Origin: Argyresthia goedartella
Lineage: Eukaryota > Arthropoda > Insecta > Lepidoptera > Argyresthiidae
Length of the DNA: 64,000 nucleotides
NCBI GenBank assembly: GCA_949825045.1
Contig: OX463824.1
Span: 28,614,001-28,678,000, forward strand
Direction: 5' to 3'
The notes beneath the pieces are model-generated. The model was not told the DNA's origin. It saw nothing but the letters and a program-made list of their open reading frames with translations, and did not search any database. The translations under genes were made by a program, and so were the position numbers. This document shows positions 51,834 to 62,575 of the stretch, in pieces (the first letter of the stretch is position 1; the number at the start of each line of letters is the position of its first letter).

Positions 51834-51838
51834 ACTGA
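51834..51838 (-). promoter_or_regulatory. Candidate initiator (TCAGT) for the cystatin/cathepsin gene
   Basis: The arthropod initiator consensus TCAGT occurs on the minus strand about 80 bases before the ATG, with no clear TATA box 30 bases further up. A five-base match is weak evidence. Confidence 0.25.
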
Positions 51839-53080
51839 GTTTTATTTACACAAAAACCAAAATATTTTCCTCGTAGCATGACATCACAAAACAAATATAC
51901 TTTTACATTTGACATTGACACATCGTTCCGTTGCACTCATACACCGATTATATGTTTTTGAAGTGAAACTTCTTTACCGTCACATTTTTCGGTTACGCGT
52001 CACATTTTTCCGTTACGCGCCATCTTTTTCTTGCCCCTACCACGGTTGGTTCAGACGAAGAGTACTTTCACTTTCTTCAACGGAGTAGGGATAGCATGTC
52101 GCTTAACCGATTGGAGGTCCAGGAACATTGAATTTCTCAGAGGCTATAATGTCCAGGATTTTCGCGGATAACAATTTGCAATTGACTTGCGTTAGATATT
52201 TGTTTTTTCGGTTAGGTTATTATAAATGTTTTCTAACATATATATAATGTAAAATACTTACCTATGATAATACAAATGATTAGCTTTTTCTTCGATTATG
52301 TTTGCAGAATTTATTATTTTCACAGCAACTTCTAATGATATTTCGTCCATAGAGCCCACTTACACAAAACTGACACTATTTACTGCTTTCCACATGACCA
52401 CCATTATTTTCCACGGCGATTACATCTATTGTTGTATCACAAAACATAGTAATTACTTCACAGTAAACAAAAATAGACAATCACGAAATATCATGGCTCG
52501 TGCCGGTCACCATTCATTCAGTAACTGAACCAACCGAGGTAGCGTTCGCAAAGGAAGTTGAAACACGTTCGTAATTTTATATAGAATATTACGAACTTTA
52601 TGAATAAATGGGTAATTGTTGCTCATTTTATTTTGGACTGGCTTGTTTGTTAATAATTATTATTTTTACTAATTCAGTACCTAGTAACTATCATAGTTTT
52701 TTTAGTAGTTATTAAAAACTGAGTTATAAGCTGATACGGCAGCATAAAAATGTACAAAGTGAAGTCCTAGGAGCAAACAGGTGGTTTTATTTATTACTAC
52801 TAATTTACTCCCTCACTACAATAACTCCCCCGTCAAACCACCTGGCCAAAAATAGTGATAAATACCTATTATGACTCCGTTTTCTGATTGGTTAATTTGA
52901 GAAGTGCGGTCTCGGCCTCGCCGCCATTATGCGGCTTCAAAGTCAGGCTGTTATTGACTACGGCTCACTACTATATCTGTCCAATGATCTTTTGGCGTGT
53001 GAGTGACGTTTTCAGGGGGGCGCCAGTTCTACGCAACCTAATGCAATGATCCTGTCAAAAAGCGATAGATTCTATATACC
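51839..53080. other. Intergenic region between divergent genes
   Basis: Contains a short tandem run at about 51,978-52,040 (units near cgtcacatttttc.gttacg). No coding domain was recognised. Promoters of both genes must lie in the 51.8-54.5 kb interval. Confidence 0.5.
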
Positions 53081-53084
53081 CTGT

Positions 53085-53300
53085 GTGTGTGATTTGAACC
53101 CACATAAATTGATTAACCTGCCTATGTTATTGTCATTTTGTGAGGATATTCTGGTGGGATTCGAACCCACTTATTTGATCACATGTTATTGCCATTTTTT
53201 GACGATTATTCTATCGGGATTAACACCGTTATTTGATTACTTGCCTAGCTGTGTGAGGATTATTCTAGTGGGATTTGAACTGATCCCACGTATTTGGTCA
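53085..53300 (-). repeat. Degenerate tandem array with tRNA T-arm-like motifs
   Basis: Gatttgaaccca-type strings (box B-like gggttcgaatcc on the minus strand) recur at about 53,087, 53,156, 53,216 and 53,270. They are separated by related text (ttgatcacatgttattgcca and variants). Unit length is about 55-70 bases and irregular. Origin unknown. Confidence 0.45.
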
Positions 53301-53844
53301 CATGAGCTGCGGGGTTTGAAAAGAAAACGAGGAAGAAATACACAGGAAAAATATTTTATTAAAAAAGTAATTATTTTACAACTATAAAAACCACGTAGGC
53401 CACATTAGCTGCGGGGTAAAAGAAAACGAAATATACAGACATATGATAGTAATAATTCTATTACAATTAATGAAATGCTGTAATAATCTTAGTAGCAAAA
53501 AGTTAAAGTGAAATAATTGTATTATTTGTATTCATGTCTATGATAATAAAATCCTTTTGTTTAAACTTTATCTAATTTAACTTTATTTAACCAATTTCTG
53601 GAAAGTTGCATGTAGATCATTTTGCGAAAAATAAGGCCATAAAGAAGTTTCACTTCTTACGTGTGTACACTAGTATACGCACACATTTTTTACATTGGTT
53701 AGGTATTTGGTTGGTATAGTTACAGAATGCTGAATTGACTGAATTGCTTGCTGTCCAAGCTGACTGATTCCAAATATTTAAGCCCACCACAGACAGGGAC
53801 AGATCAGCTCACACATACACAGCATAACCACAGACAGGACTGCA

Positions 53845-54000
53845 AGGGCGTACCCAGGATTTCAGCTTGGGGGGGCAACTCATACCTGTTTCGAGAACAT
53901 ACACGTTTTTAATTCCGACTTGCCAGGAAAATTGACGTATATTTTATCTTCTAGGGGGGGGGCAGCGCCCCCCCCCCCTGCCCCTACCTGGGTACGCCCA
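53845..54000. repeat. Inverted-repeat element with TGCA flanks
   Basis: Ends are AGGGCGTACCCAGG and CCTGGGTACGCCCA, flanked by TGCA on both sides (53,841-53,844 and 54,001-54,004). A G-run/C-run pair near the right end can also fold. 156 bp, non-coding. Superfamily not assigned. Confidence 0.7.
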
Positions 54001-54534
54001 TGCAGGACTGATAAACCATGCCATTAGGTTGATCGCGGACTGAGCTAAAATTTTATGCGTACACTGAAACATCTTCGAAATTTGAGTTGCCATGATTTCG
54101 AATTTGCCGTAAACCCGTTATTTGAACCGAGATTTAAACCCCGCTCACATTTGCGAGTGTATTTGACAGTTGACATAATACATAGAATACGAATGGCGAT
54201 GATTCTGCTAAGTGCCTATTATATCATGTTTCAGACGCTCTGCAGTTGATTGCCTGAATGCCTGCCGTCCAGAGCCTTCCTTCCTCACACGCACGATTTT
54301 TTCCAGAAATGAGAATTCAACATTATCTTGCTTGTAACACTGAAATCAGCTGTCATATCAAACATGTCAGTGTTAAAGCCGGAAGCCGCTGACGTGAGTG
54401 AAGTGACTGACTGACGTAAATAAAAGTTTGTGGTGTTTACTACCGTTACTTTATGCTTTCTCTAATTTATTCTACTTTGTAAATTAGAATGGTGCATTAT
54501 TGAATTAAATTCACTGTGAAAATATCCCTTTGTC

Positions 54535-54584
54535 ATGTCGGATAAATACAAAAAGGATTCTACAAAACCTTCTAGCCAAAAAGT
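54535..54584 (+). CDS. POMT2: POMT2 exon 1
   Basis: ATG start giving [16 protein letters not shown], a short Lys-rich cytoplasmic tail. Donor gtgagt. Phase joins exon 2. An upstream start cannot be excluded. Confidence 0.75.
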
Positions 54585-57500
54585 GTGAGTTTCATCTGAA
54601 TCATAAATATCATAATTGATTGAATCATTTCATTCACGCGGCTAGGCACTTTTCTCGGTTGTATTTATTCTTTCTATAATGATTAATTCATCACCGAAGC
54701 CGGAAATATTATGCTTATTTGTACAATATCTCTTTAGTTACGTAGGATAGATAAATACAGTTTTGTTTTTAGATGGTGGATTATTTTCGGGGTCCTCTGT
54801 GGAGCTACTTTTATCACAAGATTCTACAAAGTTCTTGAACCAGATCATGTATGGTAAGATGGCTTCTCCAAAAATAGGGATAGTGGCAGTCAAAAATCAT
54901 TAATTACTCAAAGAATTTGAATGTTCACATCTTGACAACTTGTTCAGTTGTAGAAAATTTTGTCAAATACGCTATTGATAATTGGTGTAAGATAATAAAC
55001 ATTTGTTTATATCATTTCCAGTTGGGATGAAACTCATTTTGGAAAAATGGCGAGCTGGTACATAAACAGAACTTTCTTCTTCGATGTACACCCACCACTA
55101 GGAAAAGTGAGTTGCTAATTATGTTATGACACCATCAAATTTGCTAAAAGCTAAGTACCCGCTTAGTATTCAATTCAATTTCTTAATTAATGGCGGTCTA
55201 ACATTTAGGTTAATTTCGCCAGTCACATGTTTTTATAAATTTCACTGTATTTGGACAGGCTCTCTTTCGAGAACCTACAAACTGTTGTGTTAATTTGTTG
55301 CTCCTTAGCACTACCCGGGAGGAAGTGAAGGGCTGTAGGTTCCAAGTATACCCTTCTGAATTGATTTCTGCTCGGTGCTATGCTACTGTCATGCGGAAAA
55401 GAGTTGAATTCCTGGCTAAATGTGATTGCAAATATTTATTTATTTATTTATTTATCTAAAACTTACATCTACATTACAGGTTAGACCTAATACATAGTGC
55501 AGCTTATTCAAATGATTATTCAATTAACCTAAAAATATTTACCAACTATACAACTAAGCATTATCCTTTATTATTTAATCAATCATTTCATAACTAATTG
55601 TCTGCAAAGCAGTCTTTGTGAAGCCACTCGCAGTGCAACAAAACAAATCCATCTGGTTGGCAATCAAGTTAAGGCATTTGAGCGCTCGCGACATCGGGGA
55701 CTTGCTGAGCAGCGCAGTGCGTGCGCGCGTTACACTAAGTAGCTCAGGCCGGCGGCGCTGCCACACATACCGGTCGGGGACACGTATGCGCAGCAACTGC
55801 AGCAACGTCCCATTCTCGATTTTACCTACTAGCACTTTAAATAAGTAAAGAACCAGTGCAAATTCTCTCCTCACTCTCAGCTCATTATACCCTACCAGTC
55901 CTAAAACGAATAAGGAAGGATACATGAGAGGATAGTATGGATACACCCCATACAGTCTGTGGTAAATGTCTCTGGTGAACTTGTTTTGGATTCTCTCCAG
56001 CATAAGCTTATACAAGTACAAATGAATGCATTCGACTCAAGGTGACTTCGTACCAAGGCGTTATACAGGACTACAACCGTTTTAATATCACTTAAATTCC
56101 TAGCCGTCCGGAGTATGAACCCCAAGTTTCTGTAAGCCTTCTTGCACATGCTATCTATTTGCTCCCGAAAACATAGATCACTTTTTAACTTTACTCCAAG
56201 GTCCTTTACTTCTGTGACTTGTTTTATAGAACAGCTGTTTAGTGTGTAGGTTTGTTCCAGAGGTCTGCATTTCCGAGTAAACGATATCACCATACATTTC
56301 GACACATTAAATTGTAATTTGTTTAACCTGCTCCACTCTACGACCCTATCTATATCACCTTGTAATTTAAGACTGTCCTCATGCGTTTTTATACAATAAA
56401 AAAAATTCAAATCATCTGCAAATAGCAGCTGATTTGCATGCCTGGTAACTTTGGGTAAATCATTGATCATTATCAAGAAGTTCAAGGGCCCTAAATTACT
56501 CCCTTGGCTAACTCCTGACCTCGTAGGATATGGCTTAGATAAGACTCCTCCGCAATCAACATATTGGCGTCAGTCTTTCAAATAATCTGCAAAAAATTTG
56601 AGAAGATGGGGAGTACAGCCTACACCAGCTAACTTTAGAAGCAATACGTCGTTATCAACCAGATCAAAAGCTTTTTTGAAATCAAAATAGGCGGCGTCGA
56701 CTTGTCCTCCCTCATCTACTATCGGAATTACACTGGACATGTAATTCAACAGATTACTTGTGGTACTCCGTGCCGGTCTAAAACCATGCTGAGCATCCGA
56801 GAGTTGCGGGCCTACTAGGTTGAGCAATTCTTTTTGTACGGCAGATTCTAGCACTTTGGCTGGTGTTGAAAGAATCGCTACTGGCCTGTAACCCTCCACC
56901 TGCGTGCCATCTTGCCCTTTAGGTACCGGAACTACTCTGGTCAATTTCCACCTACTCGGTAATTCCGCTAATTTTAAGCACCGGTTAAAGATGTGTTTTA
57001 ATGGTTTTACCAACACATGCCGACAACCTTTGAGGATATAAGGCGGAATGCCATCAGGGCCCGTTGACCTCTTTGGCTTAAGTCTACACAATGCCTTCTC
57101 CACGTCCTCAAACGAAAGAACGTCTATATGTATCCTAGCCTCTGTATTTGTGGTTCCTGCCTCCTCTACTTCCGACTTTATATTCAGAGTTGCCGATTTC
57201 TTGCTGTAAACAGAGTAAAAGTTGTCTGCAAATGCTTTCGAACATTCCTTCTGCGATAGAACTTTATCACCCTGTCCCAGCGTAATAGTGGAATCCTTTT
57301 CTCTTTTCTCAGAAAGAATCTGTTCTGTTTTCGTACGCAGTCCCCTGACATTCTGGTAATATATTTCAACCCCTTTATTCTGCCGTCGCCGGCTGTCTGG
57401 ATGTACTGGGTGATCTACGAAACCAAATCCATTCGCAGTATTCCACGTCTGTTGGCCAAATATTTATATCGCACAATGCTTCATATTTACTCTCTGGAAC

Positions 57501-60500
57501 TCCCATTATGAATGATCTATAGTTCCGTTCTTTCTTGTGTTTAATTAGGTCCACTTTTATTTCCACGTCTCCACATATTCTTCTGACGTGTGATTCCATA
57601 CTTTCCACTGTGGTATTCTTCCATAAGCGCCAAACGTGTAGGTGTTTTTTCCGCTCTAGTCCTTGTATGGCGAGGGTACTTTTATTTCCACCCCGTTACA
57701 CCTCTGCGTCCGGATACCTATTGTGTTTTTTCTTTGACACTGCAGTCCATTCTTCTTCCTTTTCATTGTTCTGAGTTTCCCCTTCTGTCACCGTAGTCAC
57801 CAATATCCCTGTTTCCGTTGTACTAGTTTGCTTGGCCATTGATTCATCGTTTGATATCGTGTGTTTCGTGGCCACACCCCCATCAGTAGCTACCTCCGTC
57901 CTCAATTTTACCTGGACTGCTTTTGAATAAGAGTTTTCGGCATCCTTATTATGCAGAGGTTTTTCCTTCTTCTCCGACTCTTTATTGGTTTCCGATATAG
58001 ATTTAATCGCTCTCTCCAATTCATCAACTCTTCCGGCTATTTCTTGAAGTACCTTCATAATTTTTTTGAGTTCTTGCACTTCCGATTCTGAACTACGAAG
58101 TTTTTCCTGGATGATTTTAAACGCTTCACGCTGCTCATCAAATTGGGTTGTCACTTCCAGCCGAAACTCTCTCAACTCTTCCATTATTTGCTTCTCCCTG
58201 TCTCCATCATAGCTACCATCCAGCTTGCCGTGGCTGCCCCTCTCGGTGTTGACAAAATTGCCCGGCGTGAATGTTTTGTTCATCACGCTTTGACGAATTG
58301 GCGTCTCCGAGTTCCCCATTTTTGGAACATTCCGAGTGCATCCTGGGCAAATCCAGTTGTTTTTGTACTCCACACTTAGCTTTTCATGTTGTTCGTTGGT
58401 TATTGCCATGCACTTTAAGTGGTAGATTTTCTTACACGTCACTTTCGCGCACTCCATGAACAGTAAGTCAAATTTGCTAGAATCACAGCCACAGCACTTA
58501 GTCCCCATTTTTGATTCCGCCCGTAAGATTCGTCGTCCACCCGATAACCAAAAACACGTCCGCTCGGTGCGTGGCCTCGGCGTGGCACTAATAGGCACAT
58601 TTGACACCAACTATGAAGAAAACTATGGCAACAAGTTCTTTATATCTTTTTAGGGTTCAAGAGACAGACCCTTCCAAAGAGGAAAAATGTGTATCCCCCC
58701 CCCCCCTCTAACTTTTAAAGTAAGGGAGTGAAAAATCTACAAAAAATATATGCTGTGTATCTCAATTCACACTTTCAACGAAAATTGGTTTGAACAAGAT
58801 AAAATATGCAGTTTTTAAGATATAAAACATTTATTGAAAACTGCAAAGATAACTTTGTCATTTGTCGAATGAAAAATATAGTTACAACACAAACATCCAG
58901 TCACATAATTACTTGCTACAACGGAACCCTTCATGGGCGAGTCCGACTCGCACTTGGCCACTTTTTTTACTTATGAAAAATTACATGTAGTGAAGTTCTC
59001 AGACAAAGCAGATTTGTAAATTGCACACAAACTTATGTTTTCAGATGCTGATAGCACTGTCAGGTAAACTAACGGGGTATGATGGTAGCTTTCCATTCGA
59101 CAAGCCGGGAGATAAGTATGACGGAGCGAGATATGAGGGGATGAGGATTGTAAGTTATCTCGACATAAAATTCTGACATATAATTTATGATGGTGGTTAG
59201 AGTAAAAATCTTACGTGATTTATATCATTGTCAACAGCATGTAACTGGCCACTGCCAATTTGTATGGTAAAGCACTGTTTGTCTATTTTCTCAACACGAG
59301 TTGTGTTCATATTTTCTCTATATTCCAGTTTTGTGCAACTTTGGGCGCTCTGATAATACCTCTTACCTTCCTAACAATCTGGGAAATGACTAAATCATTG
59401 GACTCCTCAGTCATCGGGACTTTGCTGTTATTATGTGGTAAGACATTAATTTCACTTTCAACATTATCATCAGGGTCAGTACAGGTTTTCAATTGTTCCA
59501 ATCTTGCGCCATCTGCTTTGGATATTTGAATTTAGTTGTAACTATTTAAGTCATTTGACGACCTCTGTGGCGCAGCGGTTGTGGCTCTGCCTACCATGCG
59601 AGAGGTCCCGGGTTCGATCCCCGGCTGGGGGTAAAGAAAGAAAAATGTATGTGTGTGATGTCGCTGTTCCCGAGACACAGGGTATCCGAGTGTGGGGCGA
59701 GAAGAAATGTATGTGCCTGTAAGTAAATGTTTTTGTTTATATTTTAGTGGTTCCAGATTTACTATTATTATTAGATTTGCGGCAATATTTAATTGAGATG
59801 ATTTACTTAATCATTAAAGCTGCTTTACACTTTTTTTCAGATGTAGGTTTTCTCACACTAAATAGATACATTTTACTGGATCCTATTCTACTTTTCTTCA
59901 TGAGCTGTTCTGTTTATGGAGCGTTTAAGGTAATTGTCATCATATCATTACTTAATTATATTAATTTAATGCAATGGCGTTTAAGTGTCATAGTTCCATT
60001 AGTTCTACTGTTTTATAAATATGTACTTAGTAATGGTTTTGTAGGACTGTAACATGCTGCACAATGTTGTTTTGACATCCCAGACAATTCACAAGAATTC
60101 ATATTGAAAAACATGATCACTGTCAAAAACATGAAAAATGACAAAAACATAATGGTTGTCGAAATTGTATAAACGACCACTGCCAAAATTAATCATCCCC
60201 CTAACGTGGGCCATCTTTGTCGCGTAATTGCCACTTAGCAACTATTTTGCCGCCAGACCACCGTTAAAATACCTCATACTTCAACCATAATTCCCACCAG
60301 GTATCCTCCCTCACCGCGTCCTCACTCCACCCGTACTCCGCCCGCATGCTGGCCTGGCAGGCCATACTCGGGGCCGCCCTGGCCTGCACCATGTCCGTCA
60401 AGTTCGCCGGCCTGTTTGTAGTGATGCTGGTGGGTCTGAGGACGGTCGCTGACCTCTGGAACGTGTTGGGCGATTTGAGTCAACCTGTTGTAAGTGATTT

Positions 60501-62575
60501 CTGTAACTTCAGTCAGGAGCCCCAAATATAACCCCAAAAGGTTCATTTTAGGCTCACAGAACTTTTAGCAGCTCCTTTTTCACATCAACCAGTTTTAATG
60601 TTATCAGTTCTATGAACAAATACCTAGGCTTCACGCTTTTTCCCATACCGGGAGGCAGAAGCGCAGCTTAGCTACAGAAGTTCATCTCATTTGCCCTCCT
60701 AATATATTTGTATATGTTTATTTGTATCCCACAGCATACATGTACTTAATCTAACGCAGAGTTAATTAATTACTTTATATTAATGGCAATTACAGGATAG
60801 CCTAGTATAGTATTTTTTATTTATGCGGTAGTGGAGAACTCTAAAGAGTATGCGAGAAAGAATATTTTTTCCTGTTACCCCCGGACCACGGATCTCGCGC
60901 GCGCAACACGAGATTCATGGAACGGGGGACTAGGACAGAGCTATGCGGCTGGCAATAGCAATGCTTTGCCCCCGCCCCCCGCCCCCCGCACCATGCCCCG
61001 CCGCAACATTCGGCTGACCGCAATCCGGGACCATCAGCGCATAACTTTAATAAACACGAAAAATAAAAATACACTTGGTCCAAGATTCAGAGACGATTTG
61101 GGTCTTTGAGAAGGACTTGAGCTGTCACATTAGTGTAATCGTAGTCAGCGGAGCCAGGAGTTGGAAATGTTATTTGTTTCTGAATCTTAGGAGTATTTTT
61201 AACAGATTAGGATGTATCCGAAAACACGGACTGTCCGTATCAAGGGACACCACACGACCCTAATATCCGAGAATCCATCTGTAAAAACTAACACGAGAAA
61301 GACACCATTCGGTTCTCAGAGACGATGGCTATGCAGCGCTACCCAACACAGACAGCCCGCGCACCCTACATATGATAATATGGTTTAATCTAAGTACATA
61401 GTACCTATGTCAAATATCCTTTTCTTATTTTTAATTAAATTTATACATTTCACACACACACTTGAACACAGACAAAGAAAGGAAGATATGCTGAATAACA
61501 TTGTCCACACATACGCATATAACATATATATTCTAACTTATTTTTTCAGAGTCTGACAGTGAAACATTTGATCGCCCGCAGCATCACTCTGATAGTTTGG
61601 CCAGCTTTGCTCTACATCTTCTTCTTTTGGATACACCTTACTGTTCTTAGTAAAAGGTGAGAAGATAGGTCGTCGGTATGTGAATACATAGACACATACT
61701 ACTCAGGGCTGTATACCCAATGAGGAGCAGCCAGTTCTACAGAGCCACATCAGTAAAAATACTTTTGTACGATATTCAGGGAGGGTGACAGTCGAGGCCC
61801 CTGACTGGTATAATCGCAGTAAAGGTGCAAGACCCGATCTTAAGACAATAGCGACTAATGCTCTTCCTAGTTAGGAGCTACGCGCTCCCTAACCATCTTG
61901 CCCTAACTATCGCATGGCCTGAGAATTCGGTTTACGGAGTAAAATTAGCAGAAAAACGATAGACACACTGTGGGTATAGGACTGAGTAGAATAGCGTGTA
62001 CATGAGAAGAGTATACTCAAAAGTGGGCTCCCTGACAATGTGATGCGAATTTAACCGCTGCTGAACCGATTTTAACAAAACATGTGTAAGAATCATCGCA
62101 GTGAAGTCTACTACCAACTACGAAAAACCACATTAAAATTCTTCCACGCGTTTTACCGCTATTCTTTGTTCAGCTGATAACTTTCGAAGCACTGAACCGT
62201 TTTTAATAAAACATGGCTAAGAACCATCACAGGGAAAGCTGTTACCATTTACAGAAAACCGCATCAAAATCCGTCCACCCGTTTCAACGCTAGAGCACAC
62301 ACACAAACACAAATACAGACGCTTCAAATTTATAACATTTTTCGTCGTCAGAGGTTATTCTAATGTATCTAACTCATCGCAGTGGCAACGGCGACGGGTT
62401 CTACTCATCGGGTTTCCAAGCCCGCCTCGAAGGCAACAGTCTTCACAACGCCAGCGCGCCGCGCCTGCTGGCGTTCGGTGCGTCCATCACGTTGAAGAAC
62501 CATCGCACTGGTGGGGGGTATCTGCACTCGCATCATCACTTGTATCCGTCTGGCACTGGCGCCAGGCAGCAGCAG
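54535..62575 (+). CDS. POMT2: Protein O-mannosyltransferase 2 (POMT2/twisted), N-terminal half
   Basis: Exons: 54535-54584, 54773-54853, 55022-55106, 59045-59149, 59329-59437, 59841-59929, 60301-60489, 61550-61656, 62383-62575. All have GT/AG junctions and matched phases (1008 bases, 336 residues). After a short cytoplasmic tail and a first membrane segment comes WDETHFGKM with the PMT Asp-Glu pair, then [18 protein letters not shown]. Further membrane helices follow, with [14 protein letters not shown] and [16 protein letters not shown]. The start of a luminal MIR domain is at [17 protein letters not shown] to [18 protein letters not shown]. With POMT1 it transfers mannose from dolichol phosphate to Ser/Thr in the ER. 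Later MIR repeats and C-terminal helices are not in the window. Confidence 0.95.
54773..54853 (+). CDS. POMT2: POMT2 exon 2: first transmembrane segment
   Basis: Encodes [20 protein letters not shown] followed by LEPDHV. Acceptor tttttag, donor gtaaga. Confidence 0.9.
55022..55106 (+). CDS. POMT2: POMT2 exon 3: catalytic loop
   Basis: Encodes [20 protein letters not shown] and DVHPPLGK, the luminal loop with the essential Asp-Glu pair. Donor gtgagt. Confidence 0.95.
55575..57350 (-). pseudogene. LINE ORF2 with APE domain deleted
   Basis: The frame begins [19 protein letters not shown], the first strand of an AP endonuclease. It passes at about 57,305-57,325 directly into [20 protein letters not shown], which belongs after the endonuclease. 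The RT follows ([63 protein letters not shown]), with a TGA at 56,570-56,572 and a frameshift near 56,025. The C-terminus runs to 55,575. Confidence 0.85.
57375..58508 (-). pseudogene. LINE ORF1: PHD-type finger, coiled coil, C-terminal domain
   Basis: The likely start is MGTKCCGC at 58,508; the frame is open from 58,610. A PHD-like finger covers about 50 residues (CCGC...[14 protein letters not shown]...WICPGC). A Glu/Lys-rich coiled coil follows ([20 protein letters not shown]). A TAA at 57,696-57,698 interrupts the frame, after which the same frame continues with [19 protein letters not shown] and ends [15 protein letters not shown]. One substitution therefore separates it from an intact frame. 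Confidence 0.8.
58650..58962 (-). repeat. Interspersed repeat of the gtgcgagt...ggttccgt family
   Basis: Read on the minus strand it begins ggccaagtgcgagtcggact, then aagggttccgtt. This matches the end sequence of the copies at 38,712 and 33,615, with a different interior and a C-run near 58,697. Confidence 0.6.
59045..59149 (+). CDS. POMT2: POMT2 exon 4
   Basis: Encodes [16 protein letters not shown], then [18 protein letters not shown]. Acceptor ttttcag, donor gtaagt. Confidence 0.94.
59329..59437 (+). CDS. POMT2: POMT2 exon 5
   Basis: Encodes [20 protein letters not shown] and a following helix ending LLLLCG. Acceptor attccag, donor gtaag. Confidence 0.92.
59553..59730 (+). repeat. tRNA-derived SINE
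   Basis: Head with box A-like tggcgcagcggttgtgg and box B gggttcgatccccggctgggg (59,570-59,632). A short unrelated body follows. It is in POMT2 intron 5, same strand. The acceptor arms do not pair well enough for a real tRNA gene. Confidence 0.75.
59841..59929 (+). CDS. POMT2: POMT2 exon 6
   Basis: Encodes [20 protein letters not shown] and the following [15 protein letters not shown] is a conserved PMT block. Acceptor ttttcag, donor gtaatt. Confidence 0.94.
60301..60489 (+). CDS. POMT2: POMT2 exon 7
   Basis: Encodes a GC-rich exon with [20 protein letters not shown] and [20 protein letters not shown], two membrane helices. Donor gtaagt. Its base composition is clearly higher in GC than the flanking introns. 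Confidence 0.93.
60490..61549. other. POMT2 intron 7, no gene
   Basis: Contains a GC-rich patch at 60,880-61,020 (cccccgccccccgccccccgc) inside what may be a diverged repeat. No domain. Confidence 0.45.
61550..61656 (+). CDS. POMT2: POMT2 exon 8
   Basis: Encodes [20 protein letters not shown] and [15 protein letters not shown], a membrane helix before the luminal MIR region. Acceptor tttttcag, donor gtgaga. Confidence 0.93.
62040..62335. repeat. Interspersed repeat with two related units
   Basis: The pattern ctgaaccg.ttttaa.aaaacatg..taagaa.catc.cag occurs at about 62,058 and 62,190. Each is followed by tac.a..tac.gaaaacc and .catcaaaat/.acattaaaat. It ends with an (ac)n run near 62,297. 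Non-coding, in POMT2 intron 8. Confidence 0.6.
62383..62575 (+). CDS. POMT2: POMT2 exon 9: start of MIR domain
   Basis: Encodes [20 protein letters not shown], then [20 protein letters not shown] and [18 protein letters not shown]. Acceptor atcgcag, donor gtgaga. The next expected exon was not found before the window ends. Confidence 0.95.

Larger units (their letters stand above)
55432..58640 (-). mobile_element. PHD-finger LINE, inactivated, endonuclease deleted
   Basis: Occupies most of POMT2 intron 3. ORF1 (about 58,508-57,375) has one in-frame stop. ORF2 keeps the first residues of the endonuclease fused to the pre-RT linker, then RT with another stop and a frameshift. The 3' end is an (AAAT)n-type tail at about 55,432-55,455. 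No clear target duplication was found. Confidence 0.88.

Noticed and set aside
59558..59632. Functional tRNA gene
   Set aside because: Box A and B are good, but the acceptor arms do not pair properly and a SINE body follows.
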